A stretch of DNA of 64,000 bases from JANXQG01 sp963780045 (GTDB taxonomy: Bacteria; Planctomycetota; Planctomycetia; Pirellulales; Thermoguttaceae), in NCBI GenBank assembly GCA_963780045.1, contig CAVZZZ010000001.1, forward strand, positions 4,774,001-4,838,000. The letters are read 5' to 3'. The position numbers and the translations under genes were made by a program. This document shows, piece by piece, positions 27,115-35,858 of this stretch (within the stretch, counting starts at the first letter, position 1; each line of letters starts with the position of its first letter). A model generated the notes under the pieces. It searched no databases. It worked only from the letters and a program-made list of their open reading frames with translations, and was not told the DNA's origin.

Positions 27115-29494
27115 ATGCCACCCAGCCGCGACGAACTTGCCAGCCGCTACCTTGACCAGCTCCCGTTTGAGCCGTACAAGGTCCAGGAAGACGCCCTCTT
27201 GGCCTGGTTTACCGCCGGGCAGGGCGTCCTCGTCTGCGCCGACCGGCACGGGCAAGACGCTCATCGCCGAGGCAGCCCTCTTCGAGGCTTTGCATACCGG
27301 GCAACGAGCGTACTACACGACGCCGCTCATCGCCCTGACGGAACAGAAGTTCCGCGAAATGCAGGACCGCGCCGTGCAGTGGGGCTTTCAAGCGACCCAC
27401 GTGGGACTGGTGACGGGCAACCGCCGCGAGAACCCGTCGGCGCCTGTGCTGGTGGTCGTGGCCGAAATCCTGCTTAACCGGCTTTTGCACCGCGAATTCG
27501 ATTTCGACAACACGGCGGCCGTGGTTATGGACGAGTTCCACAGCTTCAACGACCCCGAACGCGGCATCGTCTGGGAGTTGACGCTCGGCCTGCTGCCGCC
27601 GCACGTTCGGCTGCTGCTGCTTTCGGCCACGGTGGGCAACGCGATGGACTTCATTCACTGGCTGCGGCAGAGCCACCAGCGGACGCTGGAGCTGGTCCGC
27701 GGCGAGGAGCGCCGCGTGCCGCTGAGCTACCACTGGATCGGCGACGAGTTGCTCACCGACCAACTCGAAGCGATGGCCCAGGGCGACGCCGAGTCGCGAA
27801 TGACGCCCGCCCTGGTCTTCTGCTTCAACCGCGACGAATGTTGGAACGTGGCCGAGCAAATCAAGGGCAAAAAGGTGCTCAGCGACGGCCAGCAGGCCAG
27901 GCTCAATGAGGAGTTGGACAAGAACCAATGGTCACAAGGCGCTGGGACGAAGCTGCGGCAGCTTTTGATCCGTGGCGTCGGCGTGCATCATGCCGGCTTG
28001 CTGCCCAAATTCCGCCGCATCGTCGAGCATCTCTTTCAGCACAAGCTGCTGAGTGTTTGTATCTGCACCGAGACGTTGGCGGCCGGCATCAACCTGCCGG
28101 CGCGGAGCGTCGTGCTGCCGTCGATTATGAAGGGCCCGCCGGGAAAGAAGAAGCTGATCGAGCCGAGCGCCGCGCATCAAATCTTCGGCCGCGCCGGCCG
28201 CCCGCAGTTCGATACGCACGGGCACGTCTACGTGCTGGCCCACGAGGACGACGTGAAAATCGAGCGCTGGCGGGAGCAATTCGACAAGATTCCCGATAAC
28301 ACGAAGGACCCCGGCTTGCTTAAAGCGAGGAAGTCCCTGAAGCGGAAGCAGCCCCATCGCCGCGAGAACGAGCAGTATTGGAACGAGGCCCAGTTCCAGA
28401 AGCTGGTGGCCGCCCCGCCGGGCAAGCTTTACAGCCGCGGCCCGCTCCCCTGGCGGCTCTTGGGCTACATGCTGGACGCCTCGCCGGAGATCGACGTCAT
28501 CCGCCGGCTCGTCGGCAAGCGGCTGATGGACCAGACGCATCTGGAAGCGGCCCAGCGCGACCTCGAGCGGATGCTCTTGGTACTGCACAAGGCGGGCTAC
28601 GTGCGGCTGGAGCCGGCGCCGGAGGAGGCAGGGAGCACGGAGCAGGGAGCGGGGAGCAGGGAGCAAGAAGTAGCTACGTCTAGCGGCGCGTCTTTGCTAC
28701 CTACTCAGAGCTCCCCGCTCCCTGCTCCCTGCCCTGTCCCGCCCTACCGCCCGGTCCTCGCGCATCCGACCGAACACTTGGCCAAACTCTCGCTCTTCCG
28801 CGGCGTCAATCCGTTGTTCGGCGTGTTCCTGGTGAACCAGTTGGGCATTGCCGATCGCAAGGAGCGGATTCAGGCGTTCGAAAGCGCACTGGACTTTCCC
28901 GGTCCCGTGGCGCGATACGTCCGCGTGCCCAAGCAGGAGTTCCTGCCGCCAGGCCCGCTGGCGATAGAGCGACTCGATCAACAGTTGTTGCAGCTTGGCC
29001 TGGCGACGCACGAAGAGCTCGTGCAGAAGCCCAAGGAAGAAGAGGAGCCGTGGAAGCCGCGCCACAGCTACGACGCGGCCCAGGACGAAGAGCCGAAGTG
29101 GGTGCTGAGCGTGGCCGAGAAGCTGCGGCGCCTTTTCGACTACGAGTATCCGGGCGTCTTCGACCTTCGCACCCGCGCGGTTTGGGCGGCGGGCGAATTG
29201 CTCATGGAGTTCAACGGCAACTTCGAGAAGTTTGTCGGCAGCAAGGACATGACGAAGCAGGAGGGCATTCTGTTCCGCCACCTGCTGCGGCTGATCTTGC
29301 TGCTGCGCGAGTTCCGCGCGCTCGCGCCGCCCGATCTCGACCCGGCCGCCTGGCGCTATGATCTAGATGAGATTGCCGATCAACTTACGGCAAGCTGCCG
29401 CGCGGTCGATCCCGCGAGCACCGATCTGGCGCTGGTGGTCGTAGAAGAGGAGGCCGAGGAAGAGAAGGAGTTCGGCGCCGGAGTATTCGAGTAA
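27115..29494 (+). CDS. Ski2-like DExH-box helicase, frameshifted near Walker A
   Basis: From ATG 27115 the frame reads MPPSRDELASRYLDQLPFEP to VLVCA, then loses one C near 27238. The neighbouring frame continues APTGTGKTLIAEAALFEAL (Walker A). Later motifs are VVMDEFHSF (DExH), LLLLSATVG, VHHAGLLPKFRRIVE, TETLAAGINLPARSV and HQIFGRAGRPQFD. Corrected length is about 793 residues. This is the Ski2/Brr2 superfamily of 3'-5' helicases; the RNA or DNA substrate is unknown. An inserted linker at about 28620-28735 is encoded by an inverted repeat rather than conserved protein. Confidence 0.85.
28620..28735. repeat. GGGAGCAGGGAGC inverted repeat inside the helicase gene
   Basis: GAGCAGGGAGCGGGGAGCAG on the left faces CTCCCCGCTCCCTGCTCCCT on the right. 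A shorter CTCCCTGCTCCCCGCCC piece lies just before the helicase ATG (27090-27106). The insertion keeps the reading frame and adds a low-complexity Glu/Gly/Ser/Pro linker to the protein. Confidence 0.65.
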
Positions 29495-29502
29495 ACCGCT
29501 AA

Positions 29503-29572
29503 GAGCCCGGCGCAAGCGAGTGGACCCCCATTCTTACCCCTCGCCTTTCCCACTCGCTTGCGCGTCGGGCTC
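29503..29572. repeat. hairpin element after the helicase gene
   Basis: GAGCCCGGCGCAAGCGAGTGG (29503-29523, 21 nt) pairs with CCACTCGCTTGCGCG plus TCGGGCTC (29550-29572) apart from a two-base bulge. It lies between convergent genes and could serve as a bidirectional terminator, though it has no T-tract. Confidence 0.7.
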
Positions 29573-29582
29573 CAAACCGGTT

Positions 29583-30006
29583 TCACGCCATCGAATCCGC
29601 AATCAACTCCGTCAGCAGTGAATAATGCAGCGACTTTACCATCGTCACGAACCGCCCGGCATCCAGCGGCTTGGGCATGAACTCCAAAATGTCGTAACCT
29701 CCGTCATGAAACGAATCCGGGCATTCCTCCGCCGTTTGCAGCACAACGACCGGAACCCTTTTCAACTCGTCGTCACCCTGCAATTCCCGGAGCACGTCGC
29801 AACCGCTGCGTTTGGGCAAGTCGACTTCCAGCATGATCAGGTCCGGCCGCGGCGCTTTCGCAAATACCCCCTCGCGCCGCAGGAAGCGGATCGCCTCGTC
29901 GCCATCGCGGACTAGGCTGACGCGGCAGCGGCACGTGCCCCCTGTCGAGAACCGCCATCGCGTCTCGCGCGTCGTCGAGGTCGTCCTCGACCAGCAGGAT
30001 CTCCAT
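29583..30006 (-). CDS. Rcp1-like response regulator with Glu at the phosphoacceptor site, frameshifted
   Basis: A stand-alone receiver domain of about 140 residues. The acidic pocket MEILLVEDDLDD is in one frame; from about 29938 the rest is in another (CRVSLVRDGDEAIRFL to VVVLQTAEE and FMPKPLDAGRF). Removing one C restores it. The phosphoacceptor Asp of PDLILLDLNLP is Glu here (PDLIMLEVDLP, GAA codon, about residue 60). The conserved Thr and Lys are present (LQTAE, KPLD). Glu often mimics the phosphorylated state, so a constitutively active output is possible. No histidine kinase is adjacent. Confidence 0.75.
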
Positions 30007-30439
30007 CGCTCGGCCAACGATTGATCTGCCAAATAGGCTGTGTCGCATGAGGTCGGCTCCGCCCTAGCCGGCGCAATCAATACCGCGGCCTTGCGGGCGG
30101 GCGTCTTGCGGCAAGTGGTGAATTGGACCGTACTCCGAGCACGCGCCCGTGTCGCTCAGTGGTAAAGCACGTTCCGTGCCGCCACGCGCAATACGGCAAA
30201 CAACCGCAAAAGTTGGAGAAACTCATGGCAACCGCTGCCCATTTTTTGGGCAGATTGTCCGCGAGCGACAGCGCTCATGGGACAACTCGTCAAAATGTTC
30301 CAACCGCGGGCGATTCCGTCTTGCCTTGCCACCGTTGATTATATATTCTGCCGCCTTTTGATGGGCACAAGGGAGGTTTTTGCTCGTTTCACCTTGAGCG
30401 GGGCCCCGCTCCGGGTTAAACGAACGAGGAGGTTTTGCC
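30007..30439. other. 433-bp intergenic region with a tRNA-like fragment
   Basis: No gene is visible. It contains the tRNA 5' fragment at 30146-30177, a small hairpin CTGCCC/GGGCAG at 30235-30253, and the ribosome-binding site GAGGAGG just before ATG 30440. The rest shows no recognisable signal. Confidence 0.5.
30146..30177 (+). pseudogene. 5' fragment of a tRNA (resembles tRNA-Thr)
   Basis: GCCCGTGTCGCTCAGTGGT continuing AAAGCACGTTCC matches the acceptor 5' strand, D arm and start of the anticodon stem of a tRNA. The anticodon, T arm (TTCGA-like) and 3' acceptor strand are missing downstream. It may mark an old integration or deletion at a tRNA gene. Confidence 0.45.
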
Positions 30440-31231
30440 ATGAGGGAGCGACAATCCAGCCTGTTTTCGCCGGCACTTACGGTGACCGCATGTATTGCCT
30501 TGTCCGCCTGGTTCCTCGGCGAATCGTCGGCCTGGGCACAGTATGGCGGTGGCGGCGGAGGAGGACGCGGGAGCCGGCAAAAATCGAGCTCGAATTCCGA
30601 CTCCAATGCAAAAAACGACTACCGGCCGCTGCCTGTGCCGGCGGCGCTTTTGCCCCATGGCGGCGACTACGTTTCAAACGAGGCGAATTACTTCGAAGTC
30701 GTCTACATGCCGTTTCAGACGCGCATATATTTTTACGACGGCAAATTCAAGCCGATGACTGCCCGCGACTTGCGCGCCACCATGAGCTTGCAGTTCCCGC
30801 TGGAGCCTGCCGAGCGGAAGATTACCTTTGAATATGTGCCCATGCCGGCCGGAGCGACCGAGCAGGATTTTGTGGCCGCGGCGCTTGATATCCGGCCGTT
30901 GCAAGACAAGGATGTGAGCGTCACGCTGGAGTTTTCCGGCCTGACGGGCGGCAAGAATCCGACGGCGTCCTTCACGCCGCACTACGACCACTTCACGATT
31001 CGGCCCTACGTGGTGCAGGCGGCCATCCTGGAAGCAGACCGGGACGCCGTCAACCGGCAGCGCACTTGCCCGGTAAGCGGCGCGCCGCTGGGCAGCCGCG
31101 GGCCGATCGTAAAGGTTTACGTGACCGACATTCCGCTCTATCTTTCGGGCGAAGATTGCATCGCGGCGGTGAAGGAGTCGCCGCGGAAGTACGTGCCGCA
31201 GGCGCCACCGCCGCCCAGGATGGGGCAGTAA
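30440..31231 (+). CDS. secreted protein with C-terminal CxVSGxxLG cysteine motif
   Basis: 263 residues from ATG 30440 with ribosome-binding site GAGGAGG. A signal peptide (LTVTACIALSAWFLGESSAWA) precedes a Gly/Ser linker. The body (ANYFEVVYMPFQTRIYFYDGKFKPM) ends in RTCPVSGAPLGSRGPIVKVYVTDIPLYLSGEDC. The two spaced Cys recall YHS-like metal-binding modules of planctomycete exported proteins. That comparison suggests metal binding in the envelope, without proof. Confidence 0.65.
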   Translation: MRERQSSLFSPALTVTACIALSAWFLGESSAWAQYGGGGGGGRGSRQKSSSNSDSNAKNDYRPLPVPAALLPHGGDYVSNEANYFEVVYMPFQTRIYFYDGKFKPMTARDLRATMSLQFPLEPAERKITFEYVPMPAGATEQDFVAAALDIRPLQDKDVSVTLEFSGLTGGKNPTASFTPHYDHFTIRPYVVQAAILEADRDAVNRQRTCPVSGAPLGSRGPIVKVYVTDIPLYLSGEDCIAAVKESPRKYVPQAPPPPRMGQ

Positions 31232-31269
31232 GAGCATCGAAGCCCGAAACGCAAGCGAGGTGGAAGAGT

Positions 31270-31352
31270 GTAGGGCGGGACAAGCGCAGCGATTCCCACC
31301 GTTGCGCCGCAAATAGATTTTGGTGGGACTCGTTGCACTCGGCCCACCCTAC
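31270..31352. repeat. GTAGGG...CCCTAC inverted-repeat element
   Basis: Two 31-base arms, 31270-31300 and 31322-31352, are inverted copies with about six mismatches. The left begins GTAGGGCGGGACAAGCGCAG and the right ends GGCCCACCCTAC. It fills the gap between convergent genes. Confidence 0.7.
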
Positions 31353-31363
31353 AAACTGCAAAA

Positions 31364-32101
31364 TCAGGTACTGCGACCGTTGCCGCCAGCACCGCCTCCG
31401 CCGCCACGGCGGCCGAAGCCCATGTTGTCCGGGAACTTGAATTCCTTGCCGGTCATCTTGCTCCACTCGGACCGCTGGTCGTCGTTGAGGACCGCCAGGG
31501 AATCCTTGAGGGCCTTGGCGCGAGCTTCGCGCCGCTCCTTGGCGGCGGCCTGACGTTCTTCGGCCGTCGCGTTCGGGTCGAAGCCGCCCTGCGGGCGAGC
31601 CTTTTGGATAATCTCCTGGATCTTCGACTTCTGGTCGTCGGTGAGTTTGAGCTTGGGCGCCACGTCCGATGCAACCAGGGCGTTAGCGCCTTGAACTTGC
31701 AACTGCAATTGCTTCAGGCGGCCCATCTGGTCCGAGTTCAAGACCTTGCCAAGCTTTTCGTCGGCCGACTTGTTGAGCTTTTCCATCGAGGCGCGCATGT
31801 CGGCGAAGGCCTTGTTGCGCTCTTCGTCGGTCATGTCTTGGAAATTCTGAAAGTTCGGACGCGGGGCCGACTGCATATCCTGGCGGATTTCGTCGGCCAC
31901 GTCCTGGAGCTTTTCCTTCTGGTCGTCGTTAATGGCGAGTTCCTTCTGGACTTCGGGCATCCTCACGAGGAACGCGCCGGACATACGCATTCCGCCGAAG
32001 CCGCCGCCGAAGCCACGGCCGCCGGGGCCCGGCTGCGCCGTCGCAACGGTAGCCGTCAGCAGTGCGCAGAACGCGGTCAGAGATAGTAACGATCGAATCA
32101 T
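31364..32101 (-). CDS. secreted Gly-rich protein, paralogue 2 of 3
   Basis: 245 residues from ATG 32101, preceded by GGAGG. Signal peptide MIRSLLSLTAFCALLTATVATA, short Gly-rich segment, then helices with EVQKELAINDDQKEKLQDVAD, LGKVLNSDQMGRLKQLQLQVQG and APKLKLTDDQKSKIQEIIQ. The end LAVLNDDQRSEWSKMTGKEFKFPDNMGF is shared with paralogue 3. The gene is tandem with paralogue 3 about 100 bases downstream of it, so both may be in one transcript. Confidence 0.75.
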   Translation of the reverse strand: MIRSLLSLTAFCALLTATVATAQPGPGGRGFGGGFGGMRMSGAFLVRMPEVQKELAINDDQKEKLQDVADEIRQDMQSAPRPNFQNFQDMTDEERNKAFADMRASMEKLNKSADEKLGKVLNSDQMGRLKQLQLQVQGANALVASDVAPKLKLTDDQKSKIQEIIQKARPQGGFDPNATAEERQAAAKERREARAKALKDSLAVLNDDQRSEWSKMTGKEFKFPDNMGFGRRGGGGGAGGNGRST

Positions 32102-32203
32102 CGCAAACCTCCTGGACTGGAGAAAAGAGTGGGTGGAAAAAGCCTTGCGCGGAGACTCCCAGCGCAAGGCTTTGATGATTCTACAGGACCGGAGGTAGTT
32201 CGG

Positions 32204-33028
32204 CTAGCTAATTGCCGTTCCCACCGCCATTTCCACCATTACCGCCGCCGCGTTTCCGCCGCCGCCGTTTCCGCCGCCGCGGTTGCCGCGACCGCCGCGG
32301 TTGCCGCGACCGGCGAAGCCCATGTTATCCGGGAACTTGAATTCCTTGCCGGTCATCTCGCCCCACTTGACGAGCTGGTCGTCGTCCAAGACCGCCAGGG
32401 CGTCCTTGAGGGTCTTCGCCCGCTGCTCGCTACGGCTCGTGCCGCCATTGTTGCCACCGCCGCCGTTGCCGCCGTTGCCGCCGTTGCCGCCGTTGCCGCC
32501 GTTGCCGCCGTTGCCGCCGCGATTACCGCGTCCGCCGCGCGCCGCGCGAGCATCGTCGACGATCTTCTGGATCTTGGTGCTCTGGTCGTCATTGATCTTG
32601 AGCGTGGTCTTGACGTCAGTCGTAACGAGGGCGTTGGCGCCTTGGATTTGCAATTGCAATTGCTTCAGCCGCGTGTCTTGGTCGGGCGTCACGATTTTGG
32701 CCACGGCTTCGTCCGACTTCTTGGTCATGTCGGCAAAGGCCTTGGTGCGCTCGTCCCGGCTCATGTTGCGCATGTTTCCGAAATCCGGACGATTGGCATC
32801 GCGAGCGGTTTGAACCTGCTTCTTCTGATCGTCGCTGAGCCCCAACTCGGTTTGGACCTCGGGTACGCCCAGCAGCATCATCTTCGACATGCCACCCCCG
32901 GGACCGCCAAATCCGCCGCCGAACCCACCGCGCCCGCCGCGACCGCCACCGCCACCGGGCTGGGCCATAGCCGTGGAAGCTACTAATAGGGCGCAGAGAG
33001 CTGTCAAAGAAAAGAAACAACGCAACAT
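32204..33028 (-). CDS. secreted Gly-rich protein, paralogue 3 of 3, with a (GGN)n tract
   Basis: 274 residues from ATG 33028 with strong ribosome-binding site AAGGAGG. Signal peptide MLRCFFSLTALCALLVASTAMA. The helical core (EVQTELGLSDDQKKQVQTARD, DQDTRLKQLQLQIQGANALV, LKINDDQSTKIQKIVDDA) is interrupted by a Gly-Gly-Asn tract. That tract is encoded by a 9-base tandem repeat at 32465-32518. It ends LAVLDDDQLVKWGEMTGKEFKFPDNMGF plus a Gly/Arg tail. Function unknown; envelope location likely. Confidence 0.75.
   Translation of the reverse strand: MLRCFFSLTALCALLVASTAMAQPGGGGGRGGRGGFGGGFGGPGGGMSKMMLLGVPEVQTELGLSDDQKKQVQTARDANRPDFGNMRNMSRDERTKAFADMTKKSDEAVAKIVTPDQDTRLKQLQLQIQGANALVTTDVKTTLKINDDQSTKIQKIVDDARAARGGRGNRGGNGGNGGNGGNGGNGGNGGGGNNGGTSRSEQRAKTLKDALAVLDDDQLVKWGEMTGKEFKFPDNMGFAGRGNRGGRGNRGGGNGGGGNAAAVMVEMAVGTAIS
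32465..32518. repeat. 9-bp tandem repeat (GTTGCCGCC x 6)
   Basis: Six perfect copies of GTTGCCGCC on the + strand encode the Gly-Gly-Asn tract of paralogue 3 on the minus strand. Copy-number change by slippage would keep the frame and vary only linker length. Confidence 0.9.
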
Positions 33029-33143
33029 TACACACCTCCTTAGAATAGGGATTTGGGAAAAAAGCACTTAGAGGCTCTAATCAAACCGATCGACATGGCA
33101 TGACTTTGCCACTCAAACCCTCAGTTAATTAGGGACTCCGCTG

Positions 33144-33851
33144 TCACTTGCCGCCACGATGCCCCTCGACTTTGAGAACTTCGTCGGCAGTGATGATTCC
33201 GTCGCGATTCAAGTCGTATTTTTGGAAATCCTTAACGGTAGCTTCGGTCCAAGTATTGGAGTACTCGGCCATGGTGATTTGCCCGGCCGCGTCCATCTTC
33301 TGAAGGAACCAGTCGGGAAGTCCCCTGGATTGCAGGCGTTCCTTCGCGGTTGCCGGTCGGCCCGACCGGTGGATGGGAGTTATCGGCAACGAAACCGTCG
33401 AGGTAGGCACCGACGAGACGGCCGGGCTTTGTGAAAGGACGGGGCGTGGAGCCGTAGTTGTGCCACCTGTGGTTGTAAGGCTGGCCGCTGCTGTTTGTGA
33501 ACTGGAAGTCGCAGCGGTTGCCACACCCCCGCTGACGGGTTGCTGGGCCGTCGGCGTTCCTGTGGTGGACGCGGGAACCGCGCCGCCTCCCGCCATTTGC
33601 AGCAAATCGTTAATGGAAATCGGATAGTGGGGGTCTTTACCGGCCGGACCGAAACAGCGGATTTGCATGTATGTTGCTGCCCCGCCTTTGTCCGCCTCGT
33701 CCTGCTCAATAACCCCGTTACCGTTCGTGTCAAACAGCCTGAGCCTTGCTTCGATCTTCTTCACGACGTCCGCGGAAGCACCGCCGGACACCTGCGCACG
33801 GGCAACCGAAGCTACGAATAGTACGGCAAGTATGATAAAGGTTTTTTTCAT
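33144..33851 (-). CDS. secreted EF-hand protein
   Basis: 235 residues from ATG 33851 with signal peptide MKKTFIILAVLFVASVARA. One EF-hand lies near the N-terminus (DTNGNGVIEQDE) and one near the C-terminus (DLNRDGIITADE). They are separated by a Thr/Ser/Pro-rich linker and PDWFLQKMDAAGQITMAEY. It probably binds calcium outside the cytoplasm. It is not fused to a peptidase or dockerin. Confidence 0.75.
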   Translation of the reverse strand: MKKTFIILAVLFVASVARAQVSGGASADVVKKIEARLRLFDTNGNGVIEQDEADKGGAATYMQIRCFGPAGKDPHYPISINDLLQMAGGGAVPASTTGTPTAQQPVSGGVATAATSSSQTAAASLTTTGGTTTAPRPVLSQSPAVSSVPTSTVSLPITPIHRSGRPATAKERLQSRGLPDWFLQKMDAAGQITMAEYSNTWTEATVKDFQKYDLNRDGIITADEVLKVEGHRGGK

Positions 33852-34159
33852 CGCATTTAGGGCGCAGCATCGCCGCAAGGCTAAGTAATTAAACAACGAA
33901 GCGGGCGGAAAGTTCCGCTGAATTTTCGGCGATAGACAGATATTTTTTAGTTTACCGCGAAATTACGCATGGCTCAAGGATTTGACGAGACTTCGCGTTC
34001 GCTTTTGTGTTTATAATAGACAGAAGTGCGAGACGGGTGGGCTGCGGCGCGGAAGGTATCGCCCAACGGATGGCGAAAACGGCGCGATAGCAACGGCCAC
34101 TTGTTTAACCGGATCCAGAGCGATCCGGGCGGACGTTTGTTTTTTAAGGAGCTGACGCA
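33852..34159 (+). promoter_or_regulatory. intergenic region with putative -10 for the T2SS operon
   Basis: This A/T-richer gap contains TATAAT at 34012-34017, a perfect -10. The nearest good -35 (TTGACG, 33982-33987) is 24 bases away, longer than ideal. The ribosome-binding site AAGGAG precedes ATG 34160. No gene is seen here. Confidence 0.35.
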
Positions 34160-35849
34160 ATGGATATCGGCGAGCTACTTGTCCGTCGAGGACTGCTGAA
34201 TGCCGACCAGCTTGCGCAGGCCCGCAACGCCCTGACTGACGGCATTGCGCCTCGACCAGGCGGCCGTGCAACTTGGATTCGTGAGCGAAGAGGCCGCGCT
34301 GAAGGCGCTGGCGGATGAAGTAGGACTGGCGTTTGTCGACTTGGTGGATGCCGAGGTCGATCTTGAGTTGCTGAAGGATTTTCCTGCGCGCTTCATCCAT
34401 CGCGAATCGCTGTTTCCCGTCCATCGCAACAACGGCACGCTGATCGTCGCCACAAGCGACCCGTTCAATCTCTATCCGCTGGACGAGTTGAGCGTTGCCA
34501 CTGGCCTGACGATCGTGCCGGTGCTGGCCAGCCGCGAGGAAATCGCCAAGCGAATCAAGGCGAACCTGGGCGTCGGCAGCGAGACGGTCGACAGCCTGCT
34601 GGCGAAAACCGGCGACGACGAGACATTCGACTTGCAGGAGGGCAACGACGCCGAGCTCTCCGAAGCCGCGCAGGAGCCTTCCGTCGTCCGCCTGGTCAAT
34701 GAAATCCTGGTCGAGGCGATCGAGATGCGGGCGAGCGACGTACACATCGAATCGCAATCGACGGGCATCAAGGTCCGGTATCGCGTCGACGGCGTGCTCC
34801 ACACGCAGCCGATGCCGCCGGAAATCAACCGCTTTCAAGCGGCCATCATCAGCCGCTTGAAAATCATGTCGCGGCTGAACATCGCCGAGCGCCGCCTGCC
34901 CCAGGACGGCCGAATCCAGTTGCGGACCGGCAACCGCGAGGTCGATATCCGCGTTTCCGTGATACCCATGATCCACGGCGAAGGTCTCGTGTTGCGTTTG
35001 CTGGACAAAAGCGCGATGGAGTTCAAGCTCTCCAAGCTGGGCATGGAGCCGGACCTCTATGCTACCTTCCGCGAGCTGATCCAACTGCCGCACGGCATTA
35101 TCCTGGTGACGGGGCCGACCGGTTCCGGCAAGAGCACCACGCTCTACAGTGCGCTGCTGGAGATCAAGGACGACGAAACCAAGATCATCACCACCGAAGA
35201 CCCGGTGGAATACCAGCTTGACGGCATCAGCCAAATCCAGGTCCACGCGAAGATCGGCCTGACGTTCGGCAATTCTCTGCGGAGCATCCTGCGTCACGAC
35301 CCGGACATCGTGCTCGTCGGCGAAATCCGCGACTTGGAAACGGCCGAAAACGCCATTCAGGCCTCGCTCACCGGGCACTTGGTGTTCAGCACCTTGCACA
35401 CCAACGACGCCGCCGGGGCCTATACGCGGTTGGTCGATATGGGACTGGAGCCGTTCCTGGTATCCAGCACAGTGGAAGCTGTCATGGCGCAGCGCTTGGT
35501 CCGCAAGCTTTGCCCGCATTGCAAGGAGGCGTATAAGCCCGACAATGCCGATCTGCCGCCGGATTTTCCCTTTGACCGCATGAAGGACAGCACAATGTAC
35601 CGAGCGGTCGGCTGTCGCGAGTGCCGGCAGGTGGGCTACCGCGGGCGCCTCGGCCTGTACGAGCTGCTGGTGACGACGGAAGAAATCCGCCAATTGTCGC
35701 ACGACCGCGTGAGCAGTTGGGCGATCGCCAAAGCGGCGATTGAGAAGGGAATGCGGACGCTCCGCGACGATGGTTGGATCAAGGTGCTGGACGGCCGCAC
35801 GTCGGTCGATGAAGTGATGCGGATGACCAAGGGAAACATAAGTAAGTAA
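34160..35849 (+). CDS. gspE: type II secretion ATPase GspE, frameshifted near the N-terminus
   Basis: ATG 34160 follows AAGGAG and starts MDIGELLVRRGLLNADQLAQARNALTDG. From about 34244 the next frame continues RLDQAAVQLGFVSEEAALKALADEVGL; removing one base joins them. The body has the N1E domain, Walker A VTGPTGSGKSTTLY, Asp box IITTEDPVEY, Walker B DPDIVLVGEIRD, and the tetracysteine zinc site CPHCKEA...CREC. The ~560-residue ATPase powers pseudopilus assembly. gspF starts ten bases after the stop. Confidence 0.92.
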
Positions 35850-35858
35850 CAGCGGACC

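Noticed and set aside
32460..32520. Possible CRISPR-like array from the regular repeats
   Set aside because: The 9-base units are contiguous with no spacers and encode a protein linker.
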